Assembly: GCF_017355985.1 (NCBI RefSeq)
Contig: NZ_JAFIQU010000007.1
Location: 186,001 to 250,000, forward strand
Length of the DNA stretch: 64,000 bases
Direction: 5' to 3'
DNA from: Arenibaculum pallidiluteum
Lineage (GTDB): Bacteria; Pseudomonadota; Alphaproteobacteria; Azospirillales; Azospirillaceae
The notes beneath the pieces were generated by a model. It was given only the letters and a program-made list of their open reading frames with translations, had not been told where the DNA came from and made no database searches. This document shows, piece after piece, positions 57,458 through 64,000 of the stretch (the stretch's first letter is position 1; every line of letters starts with the position of its first letter). A program made the translations under genes and the position numbers.

Positions 57458-58717
57458 ATGACCGACATCGCACTCTCGCAGCCCGGGGCCGGGCTGGCGC
57501 GCGGGCGGAACCTCGGCGCGGCGGGGATCGCCGCGTTGCTGCTGGCGCTCGGCGCGCTGTGGCTGGCCGACACGGTGACCGGCCGGCAGGCCGCGCTGTT
57601 CCTGGTCGGCGGCGCGCTGGGGCTGGTGCTCTACCACGCGTCCTTCGGCTTCACCTCGGCCTTCCGGGTGCTGATCGCCGACCGGCGCGGCGCGGGGCTG
57701 CGGGCCCAGATGGTGATGCTGGCCGTCGCCTCGGTCCTGTTCTTCCCGGTACTGGCCGCCGGCACCCTGTTCGGCGTGCCGGTCAAGGGGCTGGTCTCGC
57801 CGGCCGGCGTGTCTGTGGTGGCCGGCGCCTTCCTGTTCGGCATCGGCATGCAGCTCGGCGGCGGCTGCGCCTCGGGCACCCTGTTCACCGTGGGCGGCGG
57901 CAACACGCGCATGCTGGTGACGCTCGCCGCCTTCATCGTGGGCTCGGTGCTCGGCGCCTTCCACCTGCCGTGGTGGCAGGCGCTGCCCTCGCTGGGCCCC
58001 GTGTCGCTGATCGACGGGCTCGGCTGGCCGGCGGCGCTCGCCCTGAACCTCGCCGTCTTCGCCGCCGTCGCCGGGCTCAGCGTCCTGATCGAGAAGCGCT
58101 ACCACGGCCGCCTGGTGACCGATGGAGCCGCGGGTGGGGCCGCAGGTGGAGCCGGGGCGCGGTCCGGCGGGCTGGCCAGCCGGCTGCTGCGCGGGCCCTG
58201 GCCGCTGGTCTGGGGCGCCGTCGCGCTGGCGCTGCTGAACTTCGCGACGCTGGCCCTGGCCGGCCGGCCCTGGGGCATCACCTCGGCCTTCGCGCTCTGG
58301 GGCAGCAAGGCCCTGATGGCGACGGGGGTGGACGTCGCGTCCTGGCCGTTCTGGCAGGCGCCCGCCAATGCCAAGGCGCTGCAGGCCGGCGTGCTCGAGG
58401 ACGTGACCTCGGTCATGGATTTCGGGATTATCCTCGGCGCCCTGCTGGCCGCCGGCCTGGCCGGCCGGTTCGCCCCGGGCTGGCGGCTGCCCCTGCGGTC
58501 CCTTGCCGCGGCCATTGTCGGCGGTCTGCTGCTGGGCTATGGCTCGCGCCTCGCCTTCGGCTGCAACATCGGGGCCTATTTCAGCGGCATCGCCTCGGGC
58601 AGCCTGCACGGCTGGGTCTGGATCGTCGCGGCCCTGGCCGGCAACTGGATCGGCACCGGCCTGCGCCCGGCCTTCGGTCTGGCAGTCGAGCGCACGCCGC
58701 GCCTGACGGGCTGCTGA
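57458..58717 (+). CDS. YeeE/YedE-family sulfur-compound transporter
   Basis: The 419-residue integral membrane protein has about nine to ten hydrophobic segments. The two conserved cysteine motifs are GGGCASGTLFTVGGGN (C137) and AFGCNIGAYFSGIASGS (C369). These form the substrate relay in the thiosulfate importer TsuA. A Gly/Ala-rich cytoplasmic linker separates the halves (about 222-242). Thiosulfate or related sulfur import is the expected role, consistent with metNIQ downstream. A 15-bp hairpin follows the stop. Confidence 0.85.
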   Translation: MTDIALSQPGAGLARGRNLGAAGIAALLLALGALWLADTVTGRQAALFLVGGALGLVLYHASFGFTSAFRVLIADRRGAGLRAQMVMLAVASVLFFPVLAAGTLFGVPVKGLVSPAGVSVVAGAFLFGIGMQLGGGCASGTLFTVGGGNTRMLVTLAAFIVGSVLGAFHLPWWQALPSLGPVSLIDGLGWPAALALNLAVFAAVAGLSVLIEKRYHGRLVTDGAAGGAAGGAGARSGGLASRLLRGPWPLVWGAVALALLNFATLALAGRPWGITSAFALWGSKALMATGVDVASWPFWQAPANAKALQAGVLEDVTSVMDFGIILGALLAAGLAGRFAPGWRLPLRSLAAAIVGGLLLGYGSRLAFGCNIGAYFSGIASGSLHGWVWIVAALAGNWIGTGLRPAFGLAVERTPRLTGC

Positions 58718-58721
58718 TTCA

Positions 58722-58755
58722 GCCGGACCCAACGGCGCGCGCCGTTGGGTCCGGC
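58722..58755 (+). terminator. Perfect 15-bp hairpin after YeeE/YedE gene
   Basis: GCCGGACCCAACGGC (58722-58736) pairs with GCCGTTGGGTCCGGC (58741-58755) around a GCGC loop, starting 5 bases after the stop codon. There is no long T-run, but the stem is strong enough to end the transcript. Confidence 0.7.
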
Positions 58756-58880
58756 GGGCTGTTGACAGGGACTGCGGGGCGTCCCGCCGATCCATGGCGA
58801 TCGGCGCCGCGTCGGGCGGGAGCTGGTCCACCCGGCGCGCCATCGGCGAAGAACATGGCAGACCCGTCAAAAATGACCTA

Positions 58881-58909
58881 TTGTGCACCGCACCAGGGTT
58901 GAATATAAA
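58881..58909 (+). promoter_or_regulatory. Sigma70-type promoter for metNIQ
   Basis: TTGTGC (58881-58886), a 17-base spacer and TATAAA (58904-58909) give a good -35/-10 pair. Transcription would begin near 58916, just before the riboswitch. Confidence 0.65.
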
Positions 58910-58918
58910 AGAACCACA

Positions 58919-58978
58919 CCGCGCCGATTTGAGCACCAGCTTGCGGGCGCGTAACAAATGCGGCTAAAGCGGAAGGGT
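58919..58978 (+). ncRNA. SAM-II riboswitch
   Basis: The sequence matches the SAM-II aptamer closely. Stem P1 is CGCGCC (58920-58925) with GGCGCG (58946-58951); GATTTGAGC follows the 5' strand, and the 3' part AACAAATGCGGCTAAAG is the pseudoknot segment, with the AAATG and GCTAAA elements of the consensus. SAM-II binds S-adenosylmethionine and shuts off methionine genes in alphaproteobacteria. It stands between the sigma70-like promoter and an intrinsic terminator ahead of metN, so high SAM should stop methionine uptake. Confidence 0.85.
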
Positions 58979-58982
58979 CCAC

Positions 58983-59022
58983 AACCCGCCCGGCCGCCCC
59001 GCCGTGGCGGGTTCTTTGTTTT
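58983..59022 (+). terminator. Riboswitch-controlled intrinsic terminator before metN
   Basis: AACCCGCC (58983-58990) pairs with GGCGGGTT (59006-59013), and a shorter alternative CCCGC / GCGGG lies inside it. Both end at the T-rich TTCTTTGTTTT (59012-59022). GGGT at 58975-58978, at the aptamer 3' end, can pair with ACCC at 58984-58987 and thus form an anti-terminator. The metN ATG lies 15 bases downstream. Confidence 0.7.
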
Positions 59023-59037
59023 CGAAGGCACAGGGAC

Positions 59038-60096
59038 ATGATCCGGTTCGAGGGCGTCGAGAAGCAGTATCCCGGGCGGGGCGGGGCCCCGGTCAGGGCG
59101 CTCGACGGCATCACCGCGGAGGTCCGCCGCGGCGAGATCTTCGGCGTCATCGGGCGCAGCGGCGCCGGCAAGAGCACGCTGCTGCGCACCATCAACATGC
59201 TGGAGCGGCCGACCGGCGGCCGGGTGCTGCTGGACGGCACCGACATGGGCGCGCTGGATGCCGCCGCCCTGCGCGAGGCGCGCCGCAAGGTCGGCATGAT
59301 CTTCCAGCACTTCAACCTGCTGTCCTCGCGCACGGTCTACGGCAACGTGGCCTTCCCGCTGGAGCTCGCGGGCTGGGACAAGGCACGCATCCGCGCCGCG
59401 GTCGATCCGCTGCTCGACCTGGTTGGGCTTTCCGACAAGCGGGACCGCTACCCGGCCGAGCTCTCGGGCGGTCAGAAGCAGCGCGTCGGCATCGCACGGG
59501 CGCTCGCCGCCGAGCCCAAGGTGCTGCTGTGCGACGAGGCGACCTCGGCGCTCGATCCCGAGACCACGGGCTCGATCCTGCGCCTTCTCGCCGACATCAA
59601 CGAGCGGCTGGGACTGACAATCGTCCTGATCACCCACGAGATGGCCGTGATCAAGGAGATCTGCCACCGCGTCGCGGTGCTGGAGGGCGGCCGGATGGTC
59701 GAGGAGGGCGACGTCTTCGACGTCTTCGTCCATCCCCGCCACGAGACGACGCGCCGCTTCGTCGCCGGGGTCACCGGCGGCGACCTGCCCGAGACGGTCT
59801 CCGCGCGCATCGCCCCAGGCTGGGAGGGGCAGGGCTCGCCCGTGCTGCGCATCACCTTCCGCGGCGCCAATGCCAACACGCCGGTGATCAGCCATCTCTC
59901 GCGGAGCTACGGGCTGGATCTGAACATCCTGCACGGGCGCATCGACCAGATCCGCGGCGCGCCCTACGGCACGCTGGTGGTCGAGGCCGGCGGCCCCGCC
60001 GAGGCGGTCCGCTCCGCGCTCTCCTTCCTGTCCTCAAACGAACTCGGTGTCGAGGTCCTGGGCCATGTCCCCGCAACTCTTGTCGCTGCTGGCTGA
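59038..60096 (+). CDS. metN: Methionine ABC transporter ATP-binding protein
   Basis: MetN is the ATPase of the D/L-methionine importer. The 352-residue protein has Walker A GRSGAGKST (39-47), Q-loop region MIFQHFNLLSSRTV, signature LSGGQKQR and Walker B VLLCDEATSALDPET. A C-terminal NIL domain (about 265-345) senses methionine and inhibits transport in known enzymes. It overlaps metI by 32 bases. Expression is controlled by the upstream SAM-II riboswitch. Confidence 0.95.
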   Translation: MIRFEGVEKQYPGRGGAPVRALDGITAEVRRGEIFGVIGRSGAGKSTLLRTINMLERPTGGRVLLDGTDMGALDAAALREARRKVGMIFQHFNLLSSRTVYGNVAFPLELAGWDKARIRAAVDPLLDLVGLSDKRDRYPAELSGGQKQRVGIARALAAEPKVLLCDEATSALDPETTGSILRLLADINERLGLTIVLITHEMAVIKEICHRVAVLEGGRMVEEGDVFDVFVHPRHETTRRFVAGVTGGDLPETVSARIAPGWEGQGSPVLRITFRGANANTPVISHLSRSYGLDLNILHGRIDQIRGAPYGTLVVEAGGPAEAVRSALSFLSSNELGVEVLGHVPATLVAAG

Positions 60097-60730
60097 CGCC
60101 ACCCTCCAGACGCTCTGGATGGTGGGCGCGGCCGGCCTGCTCGGCACGCTGGGCGGCCTTCCGCTGGGCGTCCTCCTGGCCGTCACGGGGCGCGGCGACC
60201 TGCTGCCGCACCCGATCTTTAACCGGGTGGCGGGCGTGGTGGTCAACGCCGCGCGCTCCACGCCCTTCATCATCCTGGTGGTGGCGATCATCCCCTTCAC
60301 GCGGCTGGTCACCGGCACCTCGATCGGCACCACGGCGGCCATCGTGCCGCTGACCGTCGCCGCCGTGCCCTTCATCGCGCGCATCGTCGAAGGCGCCGTG
60401 CGCGAGGTCGACCGCGGCCTGATCGAGGCGGCCGAGGCCATGGGCGCGACGCCCTGGCAGATCGTCGCCAAGGTCCTCCTGCCCGAGGCGCTGTCCGGCA
60501 TCCTGCTGGGCCTGACGCTCGCCGCGGTCAGCCTGATCGGCTACTCGGCCATGGTCGGGGCGGTCGGCGGCGGCGGGCTCGGCGATCTCGGCATCCGCTA
60601 CGGTTACCAGCGCTTTCTGCCCGAGGTGATGGCGGCGGTCGTGCTGGTGCTGATCGTCCTCGTCCAGCTGATCCAGACCGGGGGCGAGGCGCTCGCCCGC
60701 CGGGTGAACAAGCGCAACCTCAAGACCTGA
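60065..60730 (+). CDS. metI: Methionine ABC transporter permease
   Basis: The 221-residue MetI has five membrane helices and the ABC permease EAA loop (IEAAEAMGATPWQIVAKVLLP). NAARSTPFIILVVAIIPFTRL and GAVGGGGLGDLGIRYGYQRF are family hallmarks. ATG at 60065 lies inside metN, so the two are translationally coupled; the earlier in-frame start at 60047 adds only six residues. It forms a homodimer in the inner membrane. Confidence 0.94.
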   Translation: MSPQLLSLLADATLQTLWMVGAAGLLGTLGGLPLGVLLAVTGRGDLLPHPIFNRVAGVVVNAARSTPFIILVVAIIPFTRLVTGTSIGTTAAIVPLTVAAVPFIARIVEGAVREVDRGLIEAAEAMGATPWQIVAKVLLPEALSGILLGLTLAAVSLIGYSAMVGAVGGGGLGDLGIRYGYQRFLPEVMAAVVLVLIVLVQLIQTGGEALARRVNKRNLKT

Positions 60731-60750
60731 AGAGCAAGAAGGAAAGTTCC

Positions 60751-61551
60751 ATGTCGCTCCAGCGCAAGCTTCCCGCCCTCGCCGCCGCCACCCTTGCCGC
60801 CACCCTGGCCCTGGCGGGGCCGCTCCACGCCGCCGAGCGCGTGAAGATCGGCGTCACCCCCGGCCCGCACGCCCAGATCATGGAGCAGGTGAAGCCGATC
60901 GCCGCCCGGAACGGCGTCGAGCTCGAGATCGTCGAGTTCAGCGACTACGTGGTGCCGAACGCGGCGCTGGCCTCGGGCGACATCCAGGCGAACTCGTTCC
61001 AGCACGAGCCGTACCTGGACAACCAGAAGGCCGATCGCGGATACGACATCGTCTCGGTCGCCAAGACCGTGATCTTCCCCATGGGCGTCTACTCGAAGAA
61101 GGTGAAGAGCCTCGGCGAGCTGCCCGAGGGCGCCCGCGTCGCGGTCCCCAACGACCCCACCAACGGCGGGCGCGCGCTGCTGCTGCTCCAGGCCCAGGGG
61201 CTGCTGGAGCTGCGCAAGGACGCCGGGCTGAAGGCGACCCCCATCGACATCGCGAAGAACCCGAAGAAGCTGCGCATCGTCGAGCTGGACGCGGCCCAGC
61301 TCCCGCGCTCGCTGGACGACGTCGACGCGGCGGTGGTCAACACCAACTACGCGATGGAATCGGGCCTCGACCCCAACAAGGACGCCATCGCCCGCGAGAG
61401 CGCCGAGAGCCCCTATGCCAACCTGATCGCCGTGCGCGGCGCCGATGCCGGCAAGCCCTGGGTCAAGGCGCTGGTCGAGAGCTACCACAGCGCCCCGGTG
61501 AAGCAGTTCGTCGCCGAGAAGTTCAAGGGCGCCGTCGTCACCGCCTGGTGA
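60751..61551 (+). CDS. metQ: Methionine-binding periplasmic protein
   Basis: MetQ (266 residues) belongs to the NlpA family and delivers methionine to MetNI. It has a signal peptide (cleavage near LHAAERV). Binding-domain segments include VKIGVTPGPHAQIMEQVKPI, QANSFQHEPYLDNQ, VAVPNDPTNGGRALLLLQ and AAVVNTNYAMESGL. There is no lipobox cysteine, so it is probably soluble in the periplasm. It starts 20 bases after metI with an AAGGAAAG ribosome site. Confidence 0.94.
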   Translation: MSLQRKLPALAAATLAATLALAGPLHAAERVKIGVTPGPHAQIMEQVKPIAARNGVELEIVEFSDYVVPNAALASGDIQANSFQHEPYLDNQKADRGYDIVSVAKTVIFPMGVYSKKVKSLGELPEGARVAVPNDPTNGGRALLLLQAQGLLELRKDAGLKATPIDIAKNPKKLRIVELDAAQLPRSLDDVDAAVVNTNYAMESGLDPNKDAIARESAESPYANLIAVRGADAGKPWVKALVESYHSAPVKQFVAEKFKGAVVTAW

Positions 61552-61630
61552 GGCACTCGGCGGGCCGCCTGAGCGGCGTCCGCCGAACAGAGGCGCGGGG
61601 CGCAGGCCGTCCCGCGCCCCTTTCCGTATC

Positions 61631-61724
61631 TGCTCCTGGCCCTGTCTGCTCCTGGCCCTGTCTGCTCCTGGCCCTGTCTGCTCCTGGCCCTGTCTGCTCC
61701 TGGCCCTGTCCGCTCCCGGCCCTT
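61631..61724. repeat. 16-bp tandem repeat upstream of OsmC gene
   Basis: Five perfect copies of TGCTCCTGGCCCTGTC start at 61631, 61647, 61663, 61679 and 61695, with a degenerate sixth copy at 61711. The period is not a multiple of three and no conserved frame crosses it, so it is non-coding. It could vary in copy number by slippage. Confidence 0.9.
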
Positions 61725-61779
61725 GCCGGCGCCGGGGCACGGTGTCTACCGTTCGCTGCCGCGATGACTGGAGGATTCG

Positions 61780-62211
61780 ATGAAGGCGCGCGTGAAGTGG
61801 GTCGAGGGTATGGCGTTCGTCGGCGAAAGCGGCAGCGGCCATGCCGTGGTGATGGACGGGTCGCCGGAGTTCGGCGGCCGGAACCTGGGCGTGCGGCCCA
61901 TGGAGATGCTGCTGCTCGGCATGGGCGGCTGCACCGCCTTCGACGTGGTCCTGATCCTGAGGAAGGGGCGCGAGCCCGTGACCGATTGCGTGGTCGAGCT
62001 CGACGCAGAGCGGGCCGAGACCGATCCCAAGGTCTTCACCCGCATCCATGTCCGCTATGTCGTCTCGGGGCTCGGCCTCGACCCCGCGAAGGTCGAGCGC
62101 GCCATCAAGCTCTCGGCCGAGAAGTACTGCTCGGCCTCGGTGATGCTCGGCGCCACGGCCGAGATCACCCACGCCTTCGAGATCGTCGACGAGCGCGTCG
62201 CCGAGGCCTGA
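61780..62211 (+). CDS. OsmC-family peroxiredoxin-like protein
   Basis: The 143-residue protein has both OsmC redox cysteines: C51 in LLLGMGGCTAFD and C117 in SAEKYCSASVML. The fold motif RPMEMLLLGMGGC and the C-terminal ITHAFEIV segment are typical of the YhfA-like subgroup. It probably reduces organic hydroperoxides using thiol chemistry in the cytoplasm. The ATG follows TGGAGGATTCG. A 16-bp tandem repeat lies 56 bases upstream. Confidence 0.87.
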   Translation: MKARVKWVEGMAFVGESGSGHAVVMDGSPEFGGRNLGVRPMEMLLLGMGGCTAFDVVLILRKGREPVTDCVVELDAERAETDPKVFTRIHVRYVVSGLGLDPAKVERAIKLSAEKYCSASVMLGATAEITHAFEIVDERVAEA

Positions 62212-62327
62212 AGGGATCCCGGCCTCCCGCCCCGCCCTGATCGCCCGGGACGTTGCCAAGCGGCCGCAGCCGGGCCACCCTGCCTTGACGGAACCGGGCG
62301 CCGCCCCGGTGCGGCGGGGAGGATGCC

Positions 62328-63209
62328 ATGAGATTTCCTGGGTTGCCCGGGCTTGCGGCCGCACTGGCGGTCCTGTCGGCGGCGGGGCTGCTGGGGGCCG
62401 GGGCGGCGCGGGCCGCATGCCCCACGGACGAGCAGATCGACGGTCTGGTGCGGGACTGGAAGGCCGGGACGCCGACCCGCGCCCTCGCCGCGGGCGCCGG
62501 CCTGCAGGATGCGCTGTGCGCCCAGGACGGGCTCGTCCGGCGCCTGAGGCCCGGGCTCGGCGAGGTCGTGGGCTACAAGGCGGGGCTGACCAACAAGGCC
62601 GTGCAGCAGCGCTTCGGCGTGTCCGAGCCCGTGCGCGGCCAGCTTCTGGCGGGCATGCTGCTCAAGGACGGGGCCGAGGTGCCCGCGGGTTTCGGCGCTC
62701 GCCCGCTCTACGAGGCCGACCTGCTGGTGATCGTCGCGGACGAGGGCATCAACCAGGCGACTACGGCCGAGGAGGCGATCCGGCACGTCTCGGCCATCCG
62801 GCCCTTCATCGAGCTGCCCGATTTGGCGCTGCGCGAGGGCGAGCCCATGGACGGGGCGGTGCTGACCGCCATCAACGTCGGGGCGCGGGCGGGGGTGATG
62901 GGCCCCGAGATGCCGCTCGCGCCTACGCCCGAGGCGGTGCGGGACCTCGCCGCCATGACCGTGGTGGTGACCGACGGAACGGGCGCCAGGCTGGCCGAGG
63001 GCAAAGGCGAGGCTGTGCTCGGCAACCCGCTGAACGCTGTGCTGTGGGTCGCGCGCAGCCTGGCGGCCGAGGGGCGCCGGCTGAAGGCCGGCGACATGGT
63101 CAGCGTCGGGTCCTTCTCGCCCATGATGCCGCCGAAGGCCGGGCAGGCGGTGACCGTCCGCTACGAAGGGCTGCCGGGGACCCCGCAGGTCTCGGTCCGC
63201 TTCCGGTAG
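62328..63209 (+). CDS. Exported MhpD/2-oxopent-4-enoate hydratase-like protein
   Basis: The 293-residue protein is homologous to the FAH/MhpD hydratase fold (GEVVGYKAGLTNKAVQQRFG, EADLLVIVADEGINQATTAE, RPFIELPDLAL, KAGDMVSVGSFSP). It also begins with a convincing signal peptide (FPGLPGLAAALAVLSAAGLL, ARAAC cleavage region). Cytoplasmic meta-cleavage hydratases normally lack one. Two cysteines (C31, C65 area) may form a disulfide outside. No aromatic degradation genes are adjacent, so the substrate is unknown and the exported form may have another function. Confidence 0.72.
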   Translation: MRFPGLPGLAAALAVLSAAGLLGAGAARAACPTDEQIDGLVRDWKAGTPTRALAAGAGLQDALCAQDGLVRRLRPGLGEVVGYKAGLTNKAVQQRFGVSEPVRGQLLAGMLLKDGAEVPAGFGARPLYEADLLVIVADEGINQATTAEEAIRHVSAIRPFIELPDLALREGEPMDGAVLTAINVGARAGVMGPEMPLAPTPEAVRDLAAMTVVVTDGTGARLAEGKGEAVLGNPLNAVLWVARSLAAEGRRLKAGDMVSVGSFSPMMPPKAGQAVTVRYEGLPGTPQVSVRFR

Positions 63210-63223
63210 GCGCCGCGAGGTCA

Positions 63224-63421
63224 GGGCCACGGCGGCACGTCGCCGTGGCGGGGATGAAGGGAAACGGGCCACGGCGGCACGCCGCCGTGGCGGGGATGAA
63301 GGGAAACGGGCCACGGCGGCACGCCGCCGTGGCGGGGATGAAGGGAAGCGGGCCACGGCGGCACGCCGCCGTGGCGGGGATGAAGGGAAGCGGGCCACGG
63401 CGGCACGCCGCCGTGGCGGGG
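63224..63421. repeat. Five-copy 42-bp palindromic tandem repeat
   Basis: Copies begin at 63224, 63266, 63308, 63350 and 63392 with an exact 42-bp period; the last is truncated at 30 bases. Each contains the arms CCACGGCGGC / GCCGCCGTGG with a 2-base centre (one base changed in copy 1), then GGGGATGAAGGGAA-like spacer. They fill the gap between two convergent genes and stop next to the stop codon at 63423. Frames stay open because 42 is divisible by three, but no gene is supported. They may act as stacked terminators or REP-like protein sites. Confidence 0.9.
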
Positions 63422-63422
63422 C

Positions 63423-63965
63423 TCAGCCGGCGGCGGGGGCCGGCGCGGCGGGGACCGGCGCAGCCGAAGCCGAAAGGGGCTTGGCGCGGAGCTGCCACAG
63501 GCGCCACAGATTCGTGGTCAGCGTCATCGTGTCCGAGGCGAGGCCGAAGGGCGAGCCCACGGTGATGTTGTGCAGCGCCCATCCGAAGGCGCAGAAGATG
63601 AAGAAGACGCGCAGCCGCACGACGTCGGTCTGCCAGCGGCCCAGCGTCGCCATGGACAGGCCCAGGGCCGCCCCGGCGGAGGCGAGGCCGTTCCAGGTCA
63701 GCGCCGTCAGGGCCGCCATGACCGGGACCGTCAGCCAGAACAGGACCTTCAGCAGCGGGGTGCGCTCGCGCGGGATCGCCGTGGCGTTCTGCATCAGCGT
63801 CGTGAGGCACATGGCCGCGCCGCTATGGGCGCCGAGCACGAGGTAGTGCAGGCCGAAAAAGGCGGTGCCGAGCCCCTGGACCATCAGCATCGCGTAGCGA
63901 TTGCGCAGAAGGCCCCAGGAAGAACCGGCGATCACGCCGGCGGCGCCGAACAACTCCCCAAGCAT
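63423..63965 (-). CDS. YgjV-family membrane protein
   Basis: The 180-residue inner-membrane protein has about five hydrophobic helices and matches the YgjV (Imp-YgjV) family: LGELFGAAGVIAGSSWGLLR, FGLHYLVLGAHSGAAMCLTT, FCAFGWALHNITVGSPFGLA. The C-terminal 20 residues are Ala/Pro-rich and peculiar to this copy. Its function is unknown. Its stop codon is next to the 42-bp palindromic repeats. The remaining 35 bases of the window are its upstream region. Confidence 0.82.
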   Translation of the reverse strand: MLGELFGAAGVIAGSSWGLLRNRYAMLMVQGLGTAFFGLHYLVLGAHSGAAMCLTTLMQNATAIPRERTPLLKVLFWLTVPVMAALTALTWNGLASAGAALGLSMATLGRWQTDVVRLRVFFIFCAFGWALHNITVGSPFGLASDTMTLTTNLWRLWQLRAKPLSASAAPVPAAPAPAAG

Positions 63966-64000
63966 GGCGGGAACAATCGAAAAAGGTTTCGCAGATGCGA

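Noticed and set aside
63221-63406. Minus-strand ORF with 14-residue repeats
   Set aside because: It is the automatic translation of the 42-bp repeat, open because the period is divisible by three; it has no ribosome site or non-repeat part.
63224-63421. CRISPR array
   Set aside because: The spacing is part of the repeat itself and there are no unique spacers or cas genes.

Overview
The window is a very G+C-rich stretch of bacterial chromosome. The base composition, MmcB, a MucR/Ros zinc-finger regulator, a SAM-II riboswitch, UbiM-like and acdR/acdS genes and a tssJ-less type VI secretion system all point to an alphaproteobacterium. I cannot name the genus. Coding density is high, and I see no insertion sequence, integrase, prophage, CRISPR array or rRNA.

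Left part (1-24 kb): mixed housekeeping and accessory genes. They include mmcB, a SemiSWEET sugar carrier, cysE, tusA, a TPR/O-GlcNAc-type glycosyltransferase, a phytanoyl-CoA-type dioxygenase, mucR, an alkaline phosphatase with a DUF4214-like tail, the ACC deaminase pair acdR/acdS, a GMC oxidoreductase, an orphan response regulator and a UbiM-like hydroxylase. Several regulator/target pairs are divergent, with visible palindromes between them (MarR with an RclC-like protein, TetR with a Cys/His-rich exported protein, AcdR with AcdS, TetR with a methyltransferase).

Centre (24.0-56.8 kb): one contiguous T6SS island of about 33 kb. A minus-strand block carries tssA and, beyond a 130-bp gap, a phosphorylation module (PpkA-type kinase, PP2C phosphatase, and a caspase-fold/SH3/MORN protein whose caspase catalytic residues are replaced). 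A plus-strand block follows with vgrG, tssH (clpV), hcp and two probable effector or tail-cargo genes. A LuxR-type regulator comes next, then the minus-strand operon tssB-tssC-tssC'-tagJ-tssE-tssF-tssG ending in a putative His-Me-finger nuclease gene. Last is the plus-strand operon of an unnamed gene, tagH (FHA), tssK, tssL (with an OmpA-like domain), tssM, a tagF-PP2C fusion and PAAR. All core genes except tssJ are present. tssC and the PP2C domain each occur twice.

Right part (57-64 kb): tRNA-Arg(CCG), a YeeE/YedE sulfur transporter, and metNIQ behind a sigma70-like promoter, a SAM-II riboswitch and an intrinsic terminator. Then come an OsmC-family protein, an exported MhpD-like hydratase, a 42-bp palindromic tandem repeat between convergent genes, and a YgjV-family membrane protein. 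The best candidates for new biology are the pseudo-caspase linked to the T6SS kinase/phosphatase pair, the two nuclease-like T6SS cargo candidates, and the MarR regulator with a four-cysteine tail facing an RclC-like gene.
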